From Acidimicrobiia bacterium (GTDB taxonomy: Bacteria; Actinomycetota; Acidimicrobiia; Spongiisociales; UBA5794): 7,492 nt of DNA. The stretch is from contig JABDIW010000394.1 in assembly GCA_013003515.1 (NCBI GenBank), positions 1 to 7,492 on the forward strand, in the 5' to 3' direction. Position numbers and translations under genes: made by a program. Positions 6,137 through 7,492 of this stretch are shown here, one piece after another. Under the pieces are notes generated by a model. The model saw only the letters and a list, made by a program, of their open reading frames with translations. It was not told the DNA's origin and made no database searches. How positions within the stretch are numbered: position 1 is the first letter of the stretch; each line of letters begins with the position of its first letter.

Positions 6137-6943
6137 TCACTGGGCCTCGGCGAACGCCTCCTCGGCTTCGATTGCCGGCTTGAAGCCAGCAGCCGCACTC
6201 ATCTTCTGGGCGATGATCGCCAGGAGCACGCCGTATACCGCCTTCGAGGCGATGTCGGCGAAGCTGTAGATCAGGTTGCGGATCACGACTCCGTTCGCCG
6301 TCGCGCTGATCTGTGGCATCAGATACGCCAGCGGGTAGATCGTCCACGAGACCAGAAAGAGGATCCAGACGTACTGGAACAGCTTGCGGACACCCGCTGG
6401 TGCCTTCTCCTTTGCATCCTGGATCGTCTGCCAGGCGACATACAACAACCAGAGGTAGAAGACGGTCGAGATCGCACCCCACAACCAGAACTGCGCTCCG
6501 CCGTTGATTTCGTCGAACTGGCCGATGTATCCGGTCCAGATCATGGCCAGACCTGCGATGACGAACGCAGCCCATCGCTTGCGGAAGACGGCGCCGGTGA
6601 TGCCGGCGACGATCAGCAGCTGCGTGAGCAGGACGGGCACGTCGATACTCCAGTTCATGTACCGGAATCCGTTCGAGAACAGGTCCCCGGCCAAGGAGTA
6701 CATCGAGCCATCCCAGTCGAATGCGGTGCTCCACCGCATCGCGAGCAAGCCAAGCTCGATGACGGCGGACACCATCACCACGCCGGTGAGGTAGGACGTC
6801 AACCGGTATCGAGGCGCGATGCTGCCCGATGTGGCCAGGGAGTACACCAGGACCGCGGCGAACACCGCGGCCGTGAGGGTGAACACGCCCAGCACGACCT
6901 CGAATTGCGTGGCCGTATAAGAGAATTCGTTTTCGAAAGACAC
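6137..6943 (-). CDS. Microbial rhodopsin with NDQ motif, predicted light-driven sodium pump
   Basis: The 268-aa seven-helix protein (roughly A 13-37, B 49-70, C 94-118, D 122-141, E 151-173, F 188-210, G 219-247) should bind retinal at K234. In helix C, RYMNWSIDVPVLLTQ (94-108) places N97, D101 and Q108 at bacteriorhodopsin positions D85, T89 and D96. This is the NDQ signature of Na+ pumps such as KR2 (N112/D116/Q123), not DTD/DTE proton pumps or NTQ chloride pumps. Helix G has D230 four residues before K234, the usual counter-ion spacing. L105 at the proteorhodopsin tuning site predicts green absorption. WLWGAIST (153-160) puts G156 at bacteriorhodopsin W138, the xanthorhodopsin fenestration position. 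By gapless alignment A242 sits where KR2 has G263. The GTG start has a Shine-Dalgarno 4 bases upstream. No retinal or carotenoid genes are in the window. Function is inferred from motifs; pumping is not shown. Confidence 0.93.
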   Translation of the reverse strand: MSFENEFSYTATQFEVVLGVFTLTAAVFAAVLVYSLATSGSIAPRYRLTSYLTGVVMVSAVIELGLLAMRWSTAFDWDGSMYSLAGDLFSNGFRYMNWSIDVPVLLTQLLIVAGITGAVFRKRWAAFVIAGLAMIWTGYIGQFDEINGGAQFWLWGAISTVFYLWLLYVAWQTIQDAKEKAPAGVRKLFQYVWILFLVSWTIYPLAYLMPQISATANGVVIRNLIYSFADIASKAVYGVLLAIIAQKMSAAAGFKPAIEAEEAFAEAQ

Positions 6944-6947
6944 ACTG

Positions 6948-6974
6948 CTCCTCTCTGATAGCCATGCAAATCTA
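6948..6974 (-). promoter_or_regulatory. Rhodopsin promoter (-10 TAGATT) and Shine-Dalgarno
   Basis: On the minus strand TAGATT (6969-6974) fits TANNNT and would start transcription near 6962, giving a leader of about 20 bases. AGAGAGGAG (6948-6956) ends 4 bases before the GTG at 6943 and supports that start. Unlike most genes here, rhodopsin therefore has a real leader with a ribosome binding site, consistent with strong expression. The -10 is embedded in TTCCTAGATT. No -35 consensus is evident. Confidence 0.5.
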
Positions 6975-7017
6975 GGAACGGTCGTGTTGCTACCTCTTGG
7001 ACTCAGGCGGTATCCCT

Positions 7018-7029
7018 GAACCGTGGTTC
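7018..7029 (-). terminator. Weak inverted repeat downstream of glgA
   Basis: GAAC-CGTG-GTTC lies 33 bases after the glgA stop codon in the 118-base gap before the rhodopsin gene. The stem is short and has no T-tract, so it is a poor terminator. Readthrough from glgA into the rhodopsin gene cannot be excluded. I saw no other structure in 6975-7061. Confidence 0.15.
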
Positions 7030-7061
7030 GAGCGGCTTCCGAAGGGTTTGTTGGCGCCCGC

Positions 7062-7492
7062 CTACTGCGAGGCTTTGGCGAGGTCGGAATACATCCGTGC
7101 GTATTCGCGGGCGCTGGCGTCCCACGAGAAGTCGCGGCTCATTGCGTTGCGCATGAGCTGGCGCCATGCGGCCTCTTCCGTACGCGCCGCGAGGGCAGCG
7201 GCGATCTCGACGCCGAGGGCGGCTGGGGTGAGCGAGTCGAACGCGAACCCGGTGCCGTTGCCTGTGGACGCGTCCCAGGGCGCGACGGTGTCGGCGAGCC
7301 CTCCGGTGCGGTGAACGATGGGGATGGTGCCGTAGCGCATCGAGTACATCTGGTTGAGACCACACGGCTCGAAGCGCGACGGCATGAGGAAGACGTCGGC
7401 GCCGGCTTCCATCAGGTGCGCAAGGCCGACATCGAACTCGGCCCGGTATCCGACCGACTCGGGATGGGCCTCGGCAAGCTCGGCGTAGCGGT
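7062..7492 (-). CDS. glgA: Glycogen synthase, GT5 family, C-terminal part (N-terminus beyond window)
   Basis: About 142 codons are visible; the frame is open to the right edge and ends with TAG at 7062-7064. The segment [39 protein letters not shown] is nearly the signature of bacterial ADP-glucose-dependent glycogen synthases (E. coli GlgA has [20 protein letters not shown] followed by RTGGLADTV). It contains the catalytic Glu of the FEPCGL motif and the sugar-nucleotide-binding RTGGL loop. The enzyme extends alpha-1,4-glucan chains from a glucosyl nucleotide in the cytosol. The C-terminal helix ([12 protein letters not shown]) completes the GT-B fold. An ATG at 7412 is internal to the gene and is not the start. 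GT4-type actinobacterial GlgA/GlgM proteins lack the FEPCGL motif in this form, so GT5 is favoured. Confidence 0.92.
   Translation of the reverse strand, partial: [142 protein letters not shown]

Noticed and set aside
6137..6943. Reading the rhodopsin as a chloride pump (NTQ) or proton pump (DTD/DTE)
   Set aside because: Asp at 101 rather than Thr excludes NTQ, and Asn at 97 excludes the proton-pump acceptor Asp.
6026..6958. Plus-strand frame of 310 codons opposite the rhodopsin gene
   Set aside because: GC-rich antisense shadow, full of Asp, Arg, Gln and His, with no domain.
6015..6965. Long minus-strand reading frame overlapping the rhodopsin gene in another frame
   Set aside because: Arg/Gly/His-rich with no recognisable domain, and it runs through the terminator hairpin. 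The rhodopsin frame has all seven helices and the retinal lysine.

Overview
The window is GC-rich and gene-dense, with almost no spare space between genes. It looks chromosomal and suggests an actinobacterium, possibly an aquatic Acidimicrobiia-type lineage. The reasons are an ECF sigma factor paired with an RskA-type anti-sigma factor, an actinobacterial-looking photolyase, a bacterial GT5 glycogen synthase, and several genes that seem to start directly at the transcription start (TANNNT -10 element 6 bases before the start codon, no Shine-Dalgarno). The taxonomic call is inference. There are nine protein genes, two cut by the window edges. I saw no tRNA, rRNA, CRISPR array, insertion sequence or integrase.

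Layout. 1-535 (-): N-terminal part of an exported or membrane-anchored protein with a long acidic linker and an Ig-like domain. 641-1996 (+): FAD-dependent DNA photolyase. Its stop overlaps that of the convergent LtrA-family membrane protein (1993-3141, -) on one CTAG. Upstream of ltrA on the same strand are an RskA-type anti-sigma factor (3179-3916) and its ECF sigma factor (3913-4473), overlapping by ATGA. The three probably form a sigma/anti-sigma/ltrA operon. 4579-5244 (+): uridine kinase, divergent from the sigma gene and convergent with a membrane-anchored SGNH hydrolase (5247-6002, -). 6137-6943 (-): a microbial rhodopsin with its own Shine-Dalgarno and a strong 3' hairpin. 7062-7492 (-): the C-terminal part of glycogen synthase.

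The most notable gene is the rhodopsin. Helix C carries N97-D101-Q108, the NDQ signature of light-driven sodium pumps (KR2 type), and helix G keeps D230 and the retinal-binding K234. It also has Gly at position 156, where bacteriorhodopsin has Trp138. That opens the helix E side as in xanthorhodopsin-type pumps that can carry a carotenoid antenna. NDQ pumps are best known from Bacteroidetes, so an actinobacterial one deserves checking. No retinal or carotenoid synthesis gene is in the window.

The second notable signal is a candidate autoregulatory promoter upstream of the ECF sigma gene. It resembles the mycobacterial SigK motif as I remember it, which fits the adjacent RskA-type anti-sigma factor. 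A light theme (sodium-pump rhodopsin, photolyase) and a membrane-stress theme (ECF/anti-sigma, LtrA) can be read from the window. Nothing here shows that the two are linked.
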